Source of the DNA: Anaerolineales bacterium
Lineage (GTDB): Bacteria; Chloroflexota; Anaerolineae; Anaerolineales; Villigracilaceae
DNA: 13,417 nt
Direction of reading: 5' to 3'
NCBI GenBank assembly: GCA_025966435.1
Contig: JAICRQ010000037.1
Span: 1-13,417, forward strand
The position numbers and the translations under genes were made by a program. Numbering within the stretch: the stretch's first letter is position 1; every line of letters begins with the position of its first letter. The notes beneath the pieces are model-generated. The model had not been told where the DNA came from, did not search any database, and saw nothing but the letters and a program-made list of their open reading frames with translations. Of this stretch, positions 1 to 7,493 are shown in pieces.

Positions 1-2900
1 CCCACAAACAGACCAATGACGAGTCCCAGCATCATCCGTCCCGGAGCGAGCGTCCAAACATAATGGTCGAAGAGACCGATAAAGCCAAGGCCCGTCAGCA
101 CCGCGCCGACTAAGATGGCGTTCTGATTTTGTGTTCTAATCAGACGGTAAGCAAAGAAGACCATGATGTTAATAACAATCAGTATTCCCAGGATTCCCAG
201 CTCCGCGCCGGCGAGTAAAAGGATATTATGAGCGGGTTCCACAATATAGCCTTCCCCTGCGCGCCTTGCTAGTTCAATAATAAACGACCCGACTCCCACT
301 CCCGTCAGCGGATATTCACGAATCATCTTCACCGCTTCCCCGTTCAACCAGGCGCGCCCGATAAAGGAAAACTCCTCCGCCTGAGAGGTCGTATTGATCG
401 TGCGCGCCTGCACCAGTTCATAGTAAGGGAACAGTGTGACTGCCAGGCTCAGCCCAATCGTGATAAGCAAAAGGACCACCCGCTTGCGGTCAAAATAGTT
501 TGACTTCCAAACCAGCACGCCGCAGAAGACCATAAGAGCCAGCCATGCTGAGCGTGAGAATGTGAGCGCCAAAAGTGATACCCCAGGAATTAGCAACAGC
601 AAAGCGAGATTGTCTGGCTTTTCCCTGCGCATGAAAAACGCAACAGGCGCTAGTAGAAAGATCAGTGTAAACCCGCCCAGAATATTGGGATGGGGCAGCG
701 TGCCGTACACCCGAAGAAACGACTCGCCGTCAGGCAATTGCACCACGACCGCGCCCTGCACGGAGGAATCGAACGGTCCGGGCCAATGCAAATGTAGAGG
801 AGACAGAAAGTATGTGGACTGATGTATGAATTCGACTACGCCTGTAATGAGTTGAAAGCTCAGTGCCGCGCAAAACCCTAACAAGATTGCTTTCCAAGCG
901 AATGACCAGTCACGAAGAGAAAGAATGAAGAGGAAGATCAGTGCGATTTGAAAGGAGATGTATAAAGAGGTGCGCCAGTCTCGAGACCAGAGGGTGCTGA
1001 GGAGAGTCAGGAGGCAGAAGGCGGAAGGAAAAAGGAGGTATTTAGTAAATAGTAATTGGGTAATTGGTAATTGGGGTGGTTGAGCAATTTTAGCCGTGAG
1101 CCAGAGGACGATAGCCAGCAGCATAATGGCGTTCGCCAGGAAGAACAGCGCGTCGGTGTAAATGAAGTAAACGCCCTCTTGTGGAAATGGAGCGATGGTT
1201 ATGTAGTACCAAAAGCATAACCCCAGAGGAAGCACACTCACAAGGAACATGTAGACAGCACGCAAGACTTTTTCCGCTTGCACCTGCCATACGCGTAGTG
1301 AGCCAAGTGACAAGCTGGTGATCAGCGAAAGAATGGGCACAGTTCCCCAGGAAAACGCAGCCAGTGTATTGACGGGCGGCACTTGCGGAATGGATGGAGG
1401 AACCGCCTTCGGATTTTCCCAAACCTGGACGCCGCCTCTGAGAGTTTTGAATTTTAACCAGCCGTTCCGTTCCAAAACAGGGATGTAGTGCGGGACATTT
1501 ACAAACGCCCACTTTACTCCATGCTCACCTGCTTTTTGCAGGATCGGGTCCAGCGCCGCGAGTCCGCTCGGAAGCCAGAAGGCTGTGTCAATTTGACCGA
1601 TGCCGCTTGTGCGCAGCTCAGGCAGAGTCCGCGCGGTGTGGTAGCTGCCGTCTATGGTAGTGGAAGTCGTCAGCGTGGAGAGGAGCGCCATCTGGTCGCC
1701 GAACCCGAATGTGATGTAGCGCCAGCCCGCATGCTTCTTCTCGTTGAGAAACCCAACCACCTGACGCATATCTACTGCGCCGGGCTGGAGAGGCAGAAAC
1801 GCGGTGATGAGTCCAACGATGAGAGACGTGGTCGCGAGCGTGAGAAGGATCTTTGTCCGCGTCCCTCTACGGTGTCTGCGCCGGAGCAGGATGACGATCC
1901 TTCCAAAAAAAGGCATGAGCGTTAACGTCGCCCAAAGTGCGAAGCGGTCGTACGTCAGCCATTCCCAGCCTCTTCCAAACAATAGACGCGGCAGGGGAGT
2001 GGTGTTCCCAAGACCAAGCAAAAAAAGGATGATGAAGGCGATGCCGAGGCCAATAAATTGTCGTCTGCGTGCCAGCCGAAGCGCAGCAGGGATGATGACA
2101 GCCAGCGGTCCGTACATGGGAAGAAAAAACAGCAATGCCGCAAGAGGGTTTTCGAAAAAATTGTGACGCGAGGCATGGTCGATAGTCGTTTGAATCGACT
2201 GTGTGCGCCCCCACTCCCAGAAGGGCCAGATCACAAAGAGCATCGCCACTGTCGAAATGCTGCCAACAAGTAGAAGCCGTGTCGCAAGCGTTTGCCATTT
2301 AACTCTTTTGGCGATGAGTAAGTGTGCTGAAATCGCTATGACAAGCCAGGGAAGGAACAATAGCGTGGCATGATGGAGCGCCATCACTGTTGACAGCAAA
2401 GAAATCGTCAGTGCAGCGCTGAGTCGGTTTCCGTGGACTAGATATTGGTTTAGCGCCGCCATGCTGAAAAGAGCAGTTACTGCCCCAGCAAGTGTTGGCA
2501 GTTGACCGAAGATATGCGCGGTGAGGTATACAGAGGGTAAAAATGCTGCTCCAAGTGCCGCGTATCCTGCGCTGGATGTACCGACAAAAATACGCGCGAA
2601 CGCATACACAGCCAGAGGAAGGAGCGTGAGAGTCACCCAAAGCACTAGCGCAAACGCGGCCTCAATTCCAATGATATGGCTCAACGCGCCAATCAACTGG
2701 TGGACAAGCGGTGGATAGGAGTTGACGTAGAAACCGGTATACCAGCGCGCATCCCACAACGACCACCAGTCCATGCGATAGTGGTCACCGAAGAACATAT
2801 GGTTGTAGGCGTCATAGCTCAGGCGGTATCGCGCGGCGAGGATCAGCGCCCCATGGAAGAGAAAGGAAAATAAAACGGCAAGGCGCACAGCGCGCGGCAT
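1..2900 (-). CDS. Fused membrane glycosyltransferase-like (GT-C/6-PTPS-related) and O-antigen ligase (Wzy_C) protein, C-terminus cut by window edge
   Basis: One minus-strand frame is open without a stop from ATG 2898-2900 past the left edge, giving 966 complete residues. Residues 1 to about 370 are multispanning. Their start carries the pattern SYDAYNH (Asp30, His34), followed by a WW..W..RWY..FYV.SYPPL segment, as in GT-C/6-pyruvoyl-tetrahydropterin-synthase-related membrane proteins. TYDRF lies near 316-320. Residues about 372-500 form a soluble, probably extracytoplasmic domain (MRQVVGFLNEKK through VWENPKAVPP), followed by a membrane segment near 512-530. From about 540 a second multispanning unit begins. 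It has O-antigen ligase/Wzy_C hallmarks: SRSAW 782-786, PLTGVGVGSF 864-873, EPAHN 888-892 and DHY 945-947. The ligase would join lipid-linked polysaccharide or another acceptor outside the membrane. The gene follows the glycosyltransferase with a 1-nt TGATG overlap. The fused arrangement is unusual, but no stop separates the halves. The acceptor and sugar are unknown. Confidence 0.85.
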   Translation of the reverse strand, partial: MPRAVRLAVLFSFLFHGALILAARYRLSYDAYNHMFFGDHYRMDWWSLWDARWYTGFYVNSYPPLVHQLIGALSHIIGIEAAFALVLWVTLTLLPLAVYAFARIFVGTSSAGYAALGAAFLPSVYLTAHIFGQLPTLAGAVTALFSMAALNQYLVHGNRLSAALTISLLSTVMALHHATLLFLPWLVIAISAHLLIAKRVKWQTLATRLLLVGSISTVAMLFVIWPFWEWGRTQSIQTTIDHASRHNFFENPLAALLFFLPMYGPLAVIIPAALRLARRRQFIGLGIAFIILFLLGLGNTTPLPRLLFGRGWEWLTYDRFALWATLTLMPFFGRIVILLRRRHRRGTRTKILLTLATTSLIVGLITAFLPLQPGAVDMRQVVGFLNEKKHAGWRYITFGFGDQMALLSTLTTSTTIDGSYHTARTLPELRTSGIGQIDTAFWLPSGLAALDPILQKAGEHGVKWAFVNVPHYIPVLERNGWLKFKTLRGGVQVWENPKAVPPSIPQVPPVNTLAAFSWGTVPILSLITSLSLGSLRVWQVQAEKVLRAVYMFLVSVLPLGLCFWYYITIAPFPQEGVYFIYTDALFFLANAIMLLAIVLWLTAKIAQPPQLPITQLLFTKYLLFPSAFCLLTLLSTLWSRDWRTSLYISFQIALIFLFILSLRDWSFAWKAILLGFCAALSFQLITGVVEFIHQSTYFLSPLHLHWPGPFDSSVQGAVVVQLPDGESFLRVYGTLPHPNILGGFTLIFLLAPVAFFMRREKPDNLALLLLIPGVSLLALTFSRSAWLALMVFCGVLVWKSNYFDRKRVVLLLITIGLSLAVTLFPYYELVQARTINTTSQAEEFSFIGRAWLNGEAVKMIREYPLTGVGVGSFIIELARRAGEGYIVEPAHNILLLAGAELGILGILIVINIMVFFAYRLIRTQNQNAILVGAVLTGLGFIGLFDHYVWTLAPGRMMLGLVIGLFV
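1053..1074. repeat. TAATTGG heptamer repeat inside the ligase coding region
   Basis: Three TAATTGG units (1053-1059, 1061-1067, 1068-1074) lie in AT-rich flanking sequence (TTTAGTAAATAG at 1041-1052). They are translated on the minus strand as part of residues about 606-620 (PPQLPITQLLFTKY) of the fused membrane protein. The position falls between two predicted membrane segments of the ligase half. The first two units are separated by one extra G, so the reading frame is kept. Arrays of this type are, to my recollection, common between genes in related genomes. Their presence inside a gene suggests a loop insertion. Confidence 0.7.
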
Positions 2901-4078
2901 CAATAAGACTCCAGCAACGGGATGCGTTTTGTGCTTTGTCGTTTTTCCAGGGCGTGATTGAATGCTTTGATATAGCGGGAACAGGTGGCATTCGGCCGCA
3001 GATGCTGAATGGACTTAAAGTTATGCTGCGCCTGTGCGCGTCGGAGCGAAGAGGAGTTGAGCAGCAGGCGAATCGAATTACAAAGGCTTTCCAGATGATT
3101 GGTTTCAAAGAATTGAATCTGAAGATCGTTTTCGAAAGCCAGCTTGCGAATCTCAGGCAGATCGGACGCCACCACTGCGCGTCCCCATGTGGCAGCCTGA
3201 TAGAGCACACTGGAGGAACCGGTCGATGCTACGTACGGCAAAACCACAAGCCTGGCGCCTCGAAAGAGGTTCTTTACATCGTCTTCCAAAACCTGCCCAA
3301 GCCATCGAATGCCTTGCGCTACGTCGAACCGCTCACGTAGGTCGTCTGCATAGTTTGGAAAGCGCATGTGGGAGGTGCCCGCAATCGTCAGGCGCAGGTG
3401 AGGGCTTTCACGTCGCAAGCGAATGAAGGATTCGATCAGCAGTTCCAATCCCTTGTAGGGGGCAAGCGTGGTGAAGAACAGCAAATCGCACGATTCGGTT
3501 TCCTCCAAAAGCTCGGGTTCGTGATACGAGCCAATCGGGATATGCGCGCAGTCCACGCCTCTTGCGGATAGCCAATCCGCGTAATGCTGCATGGTCAGGC
3601 AGACCACATCCGCTTGTGTGGCAATGCGCGTGAGCAAACGTGCACCCAATGGTGCAAGTGCACCACCTGGCGCGTTCAACGCGCGCAGGTCTGCCAGTTC
3701 CACGAGTTCATGCAGGGTAACGACCGTCGGAAAATGACGCGAGACATTCATCGGGGTCAAGAGCCCCGATAGATTGGAGATGGGGGATTTCCCGAAAATG
3801 CTTGTTCCAAGATTGAACCAGATCAAATCCGGGCTTAGGTGTTTCACACGCGACAAAATGGATTGCCGCGCGTTTAAAGAATCGGGCTGCCAGCAATAGT
3901 CGATTTCTGTTACCCCTAGATGATTGGGGTGCTGGCCATTGTGAGGGTGAGATGAACCTGCTAACACTGTAAGCCGCGAAAACAACCCTGAATTTGCCAG
4001 GGCACGGGTGAGGTGATAACCGTATTGTCCAATACCAGTGATCGTCGGAGGGAATGGACTGACAATAACAAGGTGCAT
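2900..4078 (-). CDS. Glycosyltransferase, GT4/GT1-type GT-B fold, 392 aa
   Basis: The product probably transfers a sugar from a nucleotide sugar to a glycan or lipid acceptor at the cytoplasmic face. The N-terminus (HLVIVSPFPPTITGIGQYG, with the glycine loop at about 14-20) is the usual start of a GT-B acceptor domain. The donor domain shows TTLAPYKGLELLIESF, LRLTIAG and an IRWLGQVLEDDVKNLF stretch. Then comes LPYVASTGSSSVLYQAATWGR, which stands where most GT4 enzymes have the EX7E motif. Here the two acidic positions read Thr286 and Gln294, a variant seen in some GT4 subfamilies. The 392-residue length is normal and no signal peptide is seen. The start at ATG 4076-4078 has no clear Shine-Dalgarno. 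The stop overlaps the ATG of the downstream membrane ligase by one base, so the two proteins probably act in one surface-glycan pathway. Sugar specificity cannot be stated. Confidence 0.85.
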   Translation of the reverse strand: MHLVIVSPFPPTITGIGQYGYHLTRALANSGLFSRLTVLAGSSHPHNGQHPNHLGVTEIDYCWQPDSLNARQSILSRVKHLSPDLIWFNLGTSIFGKSPISNLSGLLTPMNVSRHFPTVVTLHELVELADLRALNAPGGALAPLGARLLTRIATQADVVCLTMQHYADWLSARGVDCAHIPIGSYHEPELLEETESCDLLFFTTLAPYKGLELLIESFIRLRRESPHLRLTIAGTSHMRFPNYADDLRERFDVAQGIRWLGQVLEDDVKNLFRGARLVVLPYVASTGSSSVLYQAATWGRAVVASDLPEIRKLAFENDLQIQFFETNHLESLCNSIRLLLNSSSLRRAQAQHNFKSIQHLRPNATCSRYIKAFNHALEKRQSTKRIPLLESY

Positions 4079-4086
4079 GAGATCGT

Positions 4087-4115
4087 TTGACAGAACTTTC
4101 TACACGCTGTATATT
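4087..4115 (+). promoter_or_regulatory. Sigma-70-type promoter of the plus-strand operon
   Basis: A perfect -35 hexamer TTGACA (4087-4092) is followed by a 17-bp spacer and TATATT (4110-4115), five of six matches to the -10 consensus. Transcription would begin near 4122, leaving a leader of about 77 nt before the preferred ATG at 4199. The element lies directly behind the divergent glycosyltransferase start (4078), so the two transcription units share a 120-bp control region (4079-4198). An 8-bp palindrome GCACGTGC at 4172-4179 lies in the leader. No minus-strand promoter is equally convincing. Confidence 0.7.
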
Positions 4116-4198
4116 CTAAAGGCTAATACGCAAATTTGAACGCTTTGGATTTTCTTGTCGAAAGGACGACTGCACGTGCCCATAGGACTGCTTCGCTA

Positions 4199-5143
4199 AT
4201 GTTAGACGTATATTCTGAGAATCTCCTGCAAACACCACGCGAGGCAGTAGTCTTACAGTCTGTTTTTCATGCGCTGGCGTACGCAGATGTGTTCGATTAT
4301 CCGCTGACGGTGCCTGAAGTATACCGTTATCTGACTTCCACCAGAGGGACAATGGAAGAAGTGACTCGTGCCTTATCCAACAAATTGCTTTTCTCTCAGA
4401 CCGGTGAGTATTGTACCCTGCGCGGGCGAGAGGCAATCGTAGAAACAAGAAAACGCCGCGCACAAGTTGCTGCGCGTCTTTGGCGCAAAGCCATTCGCTA
4501 TGGGCGGATCATCGCCTCTCTTCCTTTTGTGAAAATGGTTGCCATTACCGGTTCGCTGGCGATGAATAACACGGAAGAAGGCAAAGACATAGACTACATG
4601 ATTGTGACGGCTCCGAACCATCTTTGGACGTGCCGCGCGTTATCGCTTCTAGTGGCGCGAATCGCGAAGCTGGAAGGCGTAAGCTTGTGTCCCAATTATC
4701 TCGTCACGACCAATGCGCTGGAATTGAAAGAACGATCTCTGTACGTCGCGCATGAGCTTGCACAAATGATTCCCATTTCTGGTATGAAGACGTATAACGA
4801 GCTCCACCAGCGGAATGCCTGGGTTGAGGATTATCTACCCAACGCTGCCGGGGCGCCTCCCTTCCCCCATGGTGCAAAGCCTGCTGAAAGTAAATCCCTC
4901 ATCCAGCAAATACTGGAATTCTTCTTTAGCCTGCCATTCGGACAAGGGCTTGAGAGATGGGAGATGAACAGGAAGATAGCTCGCTTGACCCGCGAACAAT
5001 CTCAAAGCTTTGAGTCCTATTTCTCTGCCGACGTGTGCAAAGGTCATATCGATAAACACGGCGAAAACGTAGTGATGGCTTTAGCCGTGCGCCTACAGAC
5101 TCTCCCTCTCCCTACGGGAGAGGGCCAGGGTGCGGGACAATGA
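4199..5143 (+). CDS. Nucleotidyltransferase-fold (pol beta superfamily) protein with N-terminal winged-helix-like region, 314 aa
   Basis: The central signature ITGSLAMNNTEEGKDIDYMIV matches the pol-beta nucleotidyltransferase active site: Gly118-Ser119, then the acidic pair Asp130/Asp132 that would hold the metal. Such enzymes move a nucleotidyl group to a hydroxyl or phosphate. The substrate here is unknown. The N-terminal segment (ALAYADVFDYPLTVPEVYRYL) resembles a small helix-turn-helix-like domain found in uncharacterised relatives. ATG 4199 was chosen because it puts a short lead before that segment. An in-frame TTG at 4136 would add 21 unconvincing residues. Shine-Dalgarno evidence is weak for both starts. 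The last residues (LPLPTGEGQGAGQ) are encoded by a GC-rich palindromic repeat, so the native C-terminus was probably replaced or extended. The stop forms a 4-nt ATGA overlap with the radical SAM gene. This is the first gene of the operon behind the 4087-4115 promoter. Confidence 0.75.
   Translation: MLDVYSENLLQTPREAVVLQSVFHALAYADVFDYPLTVPEVYRYLTSTRGTMEEVTRALSNKLLFSQTGEYCTLRGREAIVETRKRRAQVAARLWRKAIRYGRIIASLPFVKMVAITGSLAMNNTEEGKDIDYMIVTAPNHLWTCRALSLLVARIAKLEGVSLCPNYLVTTNALELKERSLYVAHELAQMIPISGMKTYNELHQRNAWVEDYLPNAAGAPPFPHGAKPAESKSLIQQILEFFFSLPFGQGLERWEMNRKIARLTREQSQSFESYFSADVCKGHIDKHGENVVMALAVRLQTLPLPTGEGQGAGQ
5104..5124. repeat. GC-rich palindromic repeat (9-bp perfect stem, 3-nt loop)
   Basis: The left arm CCCTCTCCC (5104-5112) and right arm GGGAGAGGG (5116-5124) are perfect complements around TAC. 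The continuation CCAGGGTGCGGG (5125-5136) makes the whole unit look like a REP-type interspersed element that I recall from many unrelated bacteria. It codes for the C-terminal tail of the nucleotidyltransferase gene and ends 15 nt before the ATG of the radical SAM gene. It could therefore fold over the translation-initiation region. Confidence 0.75.
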
Positions 5144-6690
5144 CTCAGATCCTTCTCGGTCAATCTTACTTCCTGCGTTTTGACCCCAAGCTCTGGGAAG
5201 CGATGCAGCCCTATCCACCGTTAGGCACGCTGTATGCTGCAAGTTATTTGCGTCAGCATGGATATCAGGTCGCTTTGTTCGATGCAATGCTCGCGGAATC
5301 AGAAGATGAATGGGCATCGGCGCTGGATGAACATCAGCCTCAGTATGCAATCCTTTATGAGGACAATTTCAACTATCTGTCCAAGATGTGCCTTTTGCGG
5401 ATGCGTGAAGCGGCGTTCAAGATGATCGCGATGGCAAAGTCCCGCGGTTGCACAGTGATCCTGTGCGGCGCGGATGCCACCGACCATTACGAAACGTATC
5501 TGGCAAACGGGGCGGATTATGTGTTGATCGGCGAAGGGGAGGAAACGCTGGTCGAATTGTTGAGTCGATTAACTATCGGAAAAGAAGTGCAAGATATCAT
5601 CGGTCTGGCAACCAGATCCTCGACACTCGTCACTCGTCGCCCCGATATATCGAAATTGGACGCCTTGCCTTTCCCGGCGTGGGATTTGGTAGACGTCGAA
5701 AAATATCGCGCCATCTGGTTGAAGCGCCACGGCTATTTTTCAATGAACATGGTCACCACGCGCGGCTGCCCGTTCCACTGCAACTGGTGCGCCAAGCCGA
5801 TCTGGGGTCAGCGCTATCATTCGCGCTCGCCTGAAAATGTTGCCGCCGAAATAAAATGGTTGAAGGAAATGTATCGCCCCGACCACATCTGGTTTGCGGA
5901 TGATATTCTGGGACTCAAGCCCGGATGGCTGGCGCGCTTTACGGATGCGCTTGAGGCGCAGGGAAGCCGCATCCCGTTTAAGTGTCTCAGCCGCGCCGAC
6001 CTTTTGACCCGCGCGGGCGAAGTGGACGCCCTCGCCCGCGCCGGCGCGCAGACCGTTTGGATGGGCGCCGAGTCTGGTTCGCAAAAGATTCTCGACGCGA
6101 TGGATAAGGGGACGCACGTGGAACAAATCCATGAAGCGGCGCGGCGTCTCAAAGGCGCGGGCATCCGGGTCGGATTCTTTTTGCAGTTCGGCTATCCCGG
6201 AGAAACGCGCGAAGATATCGAAAAAACGATTCAGCTTGTGCGCGACTGTGAGCCGGATGATATCGGCATTTCGGTTTCCTATCCCATGCCAGGGACGAAG
6301 TTTTATGATGCCGTGCGCGAACAATTAGGAGAGAAACAAAACTGGCAGGACTCACAGGATATGGCAATGCTCTATCAGGGTCCGTTCTCGACCGAGTTTT
6401 ACCGAAAATTACATAGCGTGATTCACAAGGAATTTCGAGCGCGCAAGGCTTGGAAGTCCGTAACGCGAATAAGCCGTATGGAATTGAACCACGGAGACAC
6501 GGAGCCACAGAGAATAAAAAAACTCCGTGACTCTGTGTCTCCGTGGTTAAGACTCGGGTATAACCTGCTTACGTTACCAATCGCTCGAGTGCAACTAAAT
6601 CGACTTTCTGCCTCCCATCACAATTTGTTGACCTTACCACACATGTCTCATGAAGCTGCTGCGGCTCCCACTCCACAAGACGAACTATGA
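5140..6690 (+). CDS. B12-binding-domain-type radical SAM enzyme, 516 aa
   Basis: The N-terminal half (about 1-160) has the Rossmann-like cobalamin-binding-domain layout of class B radical SAM methyltransferases: YPPLGTLYAASYLRQHGY, then a GADYVLIGEGEETL stretch near 125-140. No DXHXXG cobalamin-His motif is visible, which is common in this class. The radical SAM core carries CX3CX2C as Cys210, Cys214 and Cys217 (RGCPFHCNWCAKP). It also has WFADDI, a MGAESGSQKIL segment and FLQFGYPGET. The enzyme would bind a 4Fe-4S cluster, cleave SAM and methylate or rearrange an unactivated carbon; the substrate is unknown. It overlaps both neighbours by 4 nt (ATGA), which implies translational coupling. 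Residues about 450-470 (NHGDTEPQRIKKLRDSVSP) are the translation of a long inverted repeat. The 40 or so residues after it resume in the same frame and look like a family C-terminus (LGYNLLTLPIARVQLNRL). Confidence 0.88.
   Translation: MTQILLGQSYFLRFDPKLWEAMQPYPPLGTLYAASYLRQHGYQVALFDAMLAESEDEWASALDEHQPQYAILYEDNFNYLSKMCLLRMREAAFKMIAMAKSRGCTVILCGADATDHYETYLANGADYVLIGEGEETLVELLSRLTIGKEVQDIIGLATRSSTLVTRRPDISKLDALPFPAWDLVDVEKYRAIWLKRHGYFSMNMVTTRGCPFHCNWCAKPIWGQRYHSRSPENVAAEIKWLKEMYRPDHIWFADDILGLKPGWLARFTDALEAQGSRIPFKCLSRADLLTRAGEVDALARAGAQTVWMGAESGSQKILDAMDKGTHVEQIHEAARRLKGAGIRVGFFLQFGYPGETREDIEKTIQLVRDCEPDDIGISVSYPMPGTKFYDAVREQLGEKQNWQDSQDMAMLYQGPFSTEFYRKLHSVIHKEFRARKAWKSVTRISRMELNHGDTEPQRIKKLRDSVSPWLRLGYNLLTLPIARVQLNRLSASHHNLLTLPHMSHEAAAAPTPQDEL
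6487..6548. repeat. Long inverted repeat (26-bp arms, 10-nt A-rich loop) inside the radical SAM gene
   Basis: The left arm 6487-6512 (begins AACCACGGAGACACGGAG) pairs with the right arm 6523-6548 (ends TGTCTCCGTGGTT) at 23 of 26 positions. The arms are separated by the loop AATAAAAAAA (6513-6522). The element is fully translated in frame without stops. The text resembles an interspersed palindromic repeat I recall from many genomes, where it usually sits between genes. The predicted mRNA hairpin is very strong for a coding region. Confidence 0.85.
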
Positions 6691-7493
6691 ACCAGGTTCC
6701 GATCGAAACCATTGCAGAAGCCTTTTCCCGTACGGCGGAAAAATACGATTCCTTCGCGCAAGATCATCCGCACCTCACGCGGATGCGGGACAAAGTCTAT
6801 TCCCATGTGATGCGCCATGTTCCACAAGGCACGCGCATTCTGGAACTGAATGCCGGCACGGGCACCGACGCGGTGCAGCTTGCGCAGCGCGGATATTATG
6901 TCCATGCAACCGACATCGCGCCCGGAATGCTTAATCGTTTACAGGAAAAAGTAGACCGTCTGGGGATGCAGGACCGCGTAACGATGGAAGCGCGTTCTTT
7001 TCTTTCCCTGACAGGTGTGCAGGGTGCACCGTTTGATGCCGTGTTCTCCGATCTAGGCGGACTCAATTGTGTTCCTGATCTCACACCTGTTATTCGACAA
7101 TTGCCACAAATCCTCAAGCCGGGAGGGACTATCACCTGGGTTCTCATGCCCCACATCTGCCTGTGGGAAATTGCCGAAGTGTTCCGCGGGAATGCTTCGC
7201 TTGCCTTCCGGCGCTTTTCTCACAGCAGGGTGCGCGCCAATCTGGAAGGTTTACATTTCGACGTTTTTTATTTTTCACCGAAGCAAGTCATTGAGTGGTT
7301 TGGGAAGGAATTTGAGCTGCTTGCGCTGGAAGGTTTATCCGTGATGACGCCGACAGCGGAGAGCAAAAACTTTGCGAAATGGCATCCGCGGTTGTATCGT
7401 GCCCTCAGTTGGTTGGATGATAAGTTAGCACCGCATTGGCCCTGGAATGGCTGGGGCGATTTCTATATGCTGACAGTGAAGCTTCGAGGGTAA
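6687..7493 (+). CDS. Class I SAM-dependent methyltransferase, 268 aa
   Basis: The Rossmann-type SAM-binding motif I reads ILELNAGTGTD (residues 51-61, with glycines 57 and 59). Motif II follows as YYVHATDIAPGML. FDAVFSDLGGLNCV is at the post-II position and LKPGGTITWVLMP at the strand-5 region. The N-terminus (IAEAFSRTAEKYDSFAQDHPHL) is typical of small-molecule methyltransferases of the UbiE/Methyltransf_11/25 type. The enzyme would methylate an O, N or C atom of a small substrate in the cytoplasm. The start ATG lies inside the stop of the radical SAM gene (ATGA overlap), and there is no independent ribosome-binding site. Tight coupling to a radical SAM enzyme suggests the two modify the same compound. 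The next gene follows only after an 87-nt repeat-containing gap. Family assignment is firm and the substrate is unknown. Confidence 0.88.
   Translation: MNQVPIETIAEAFSRTAEKYDSFAQDHPHLTRMRDKVYSHVMRHVPQGTRILELNAGTGTDAVQLAQRGYYVHATDIAPGMLNRLQEKVDRLGMQDRVTMEARSFLSLTGVQGAPFDAVFSDLGGLNCVPDLTPVIRQLPQILKPGGTITWVLMPHICLWEIAEVFRGNASLAFRRFSHSRVRANLEGLHFDVFYFSPKQVIEWFGKEFELLALEGLSVMTPTAESKNFAKWHPRLYRALSWLDDKLAPHWPWNGWGDFYMLTVKLRG

Noticed and set aside
1300..1400. Possibility that the membrane fusion is two genes joined by a sequencing frameshift
   Set aside because: Both halves are in the same frame without any stop or phase change, and the linking residues (about 500-550) read as plausible membrane protein. 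A frameshift would not produce this.
1488..1925. Plus-strand open frames at 1488-1925, 2058-2273 and 2676-2873
   Set aside because: They lie in the exact antisense phase of the long membrane-protein frame and encode arginine-rich, motif-free peptides. They are open only because the minus-strand gene avoids certain codons.
4136..4198. TTG start giving a longer nucleotidyltransferase protein
   Set aside because: It would lie only about 14 nt after the predicted transcription start. The added residues look random, and ATG 4199 fits the conserved N-terminal segment better. Some doubt remains because neither start has a good ribosome-binding site.
5740..6324. 194-residue minus-strand open frame opposite the radical SAM gene
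   Set aside because: It is antisense to the conserved CX3CX2C core and GC-rich third positions. There is no sensible protein motif.
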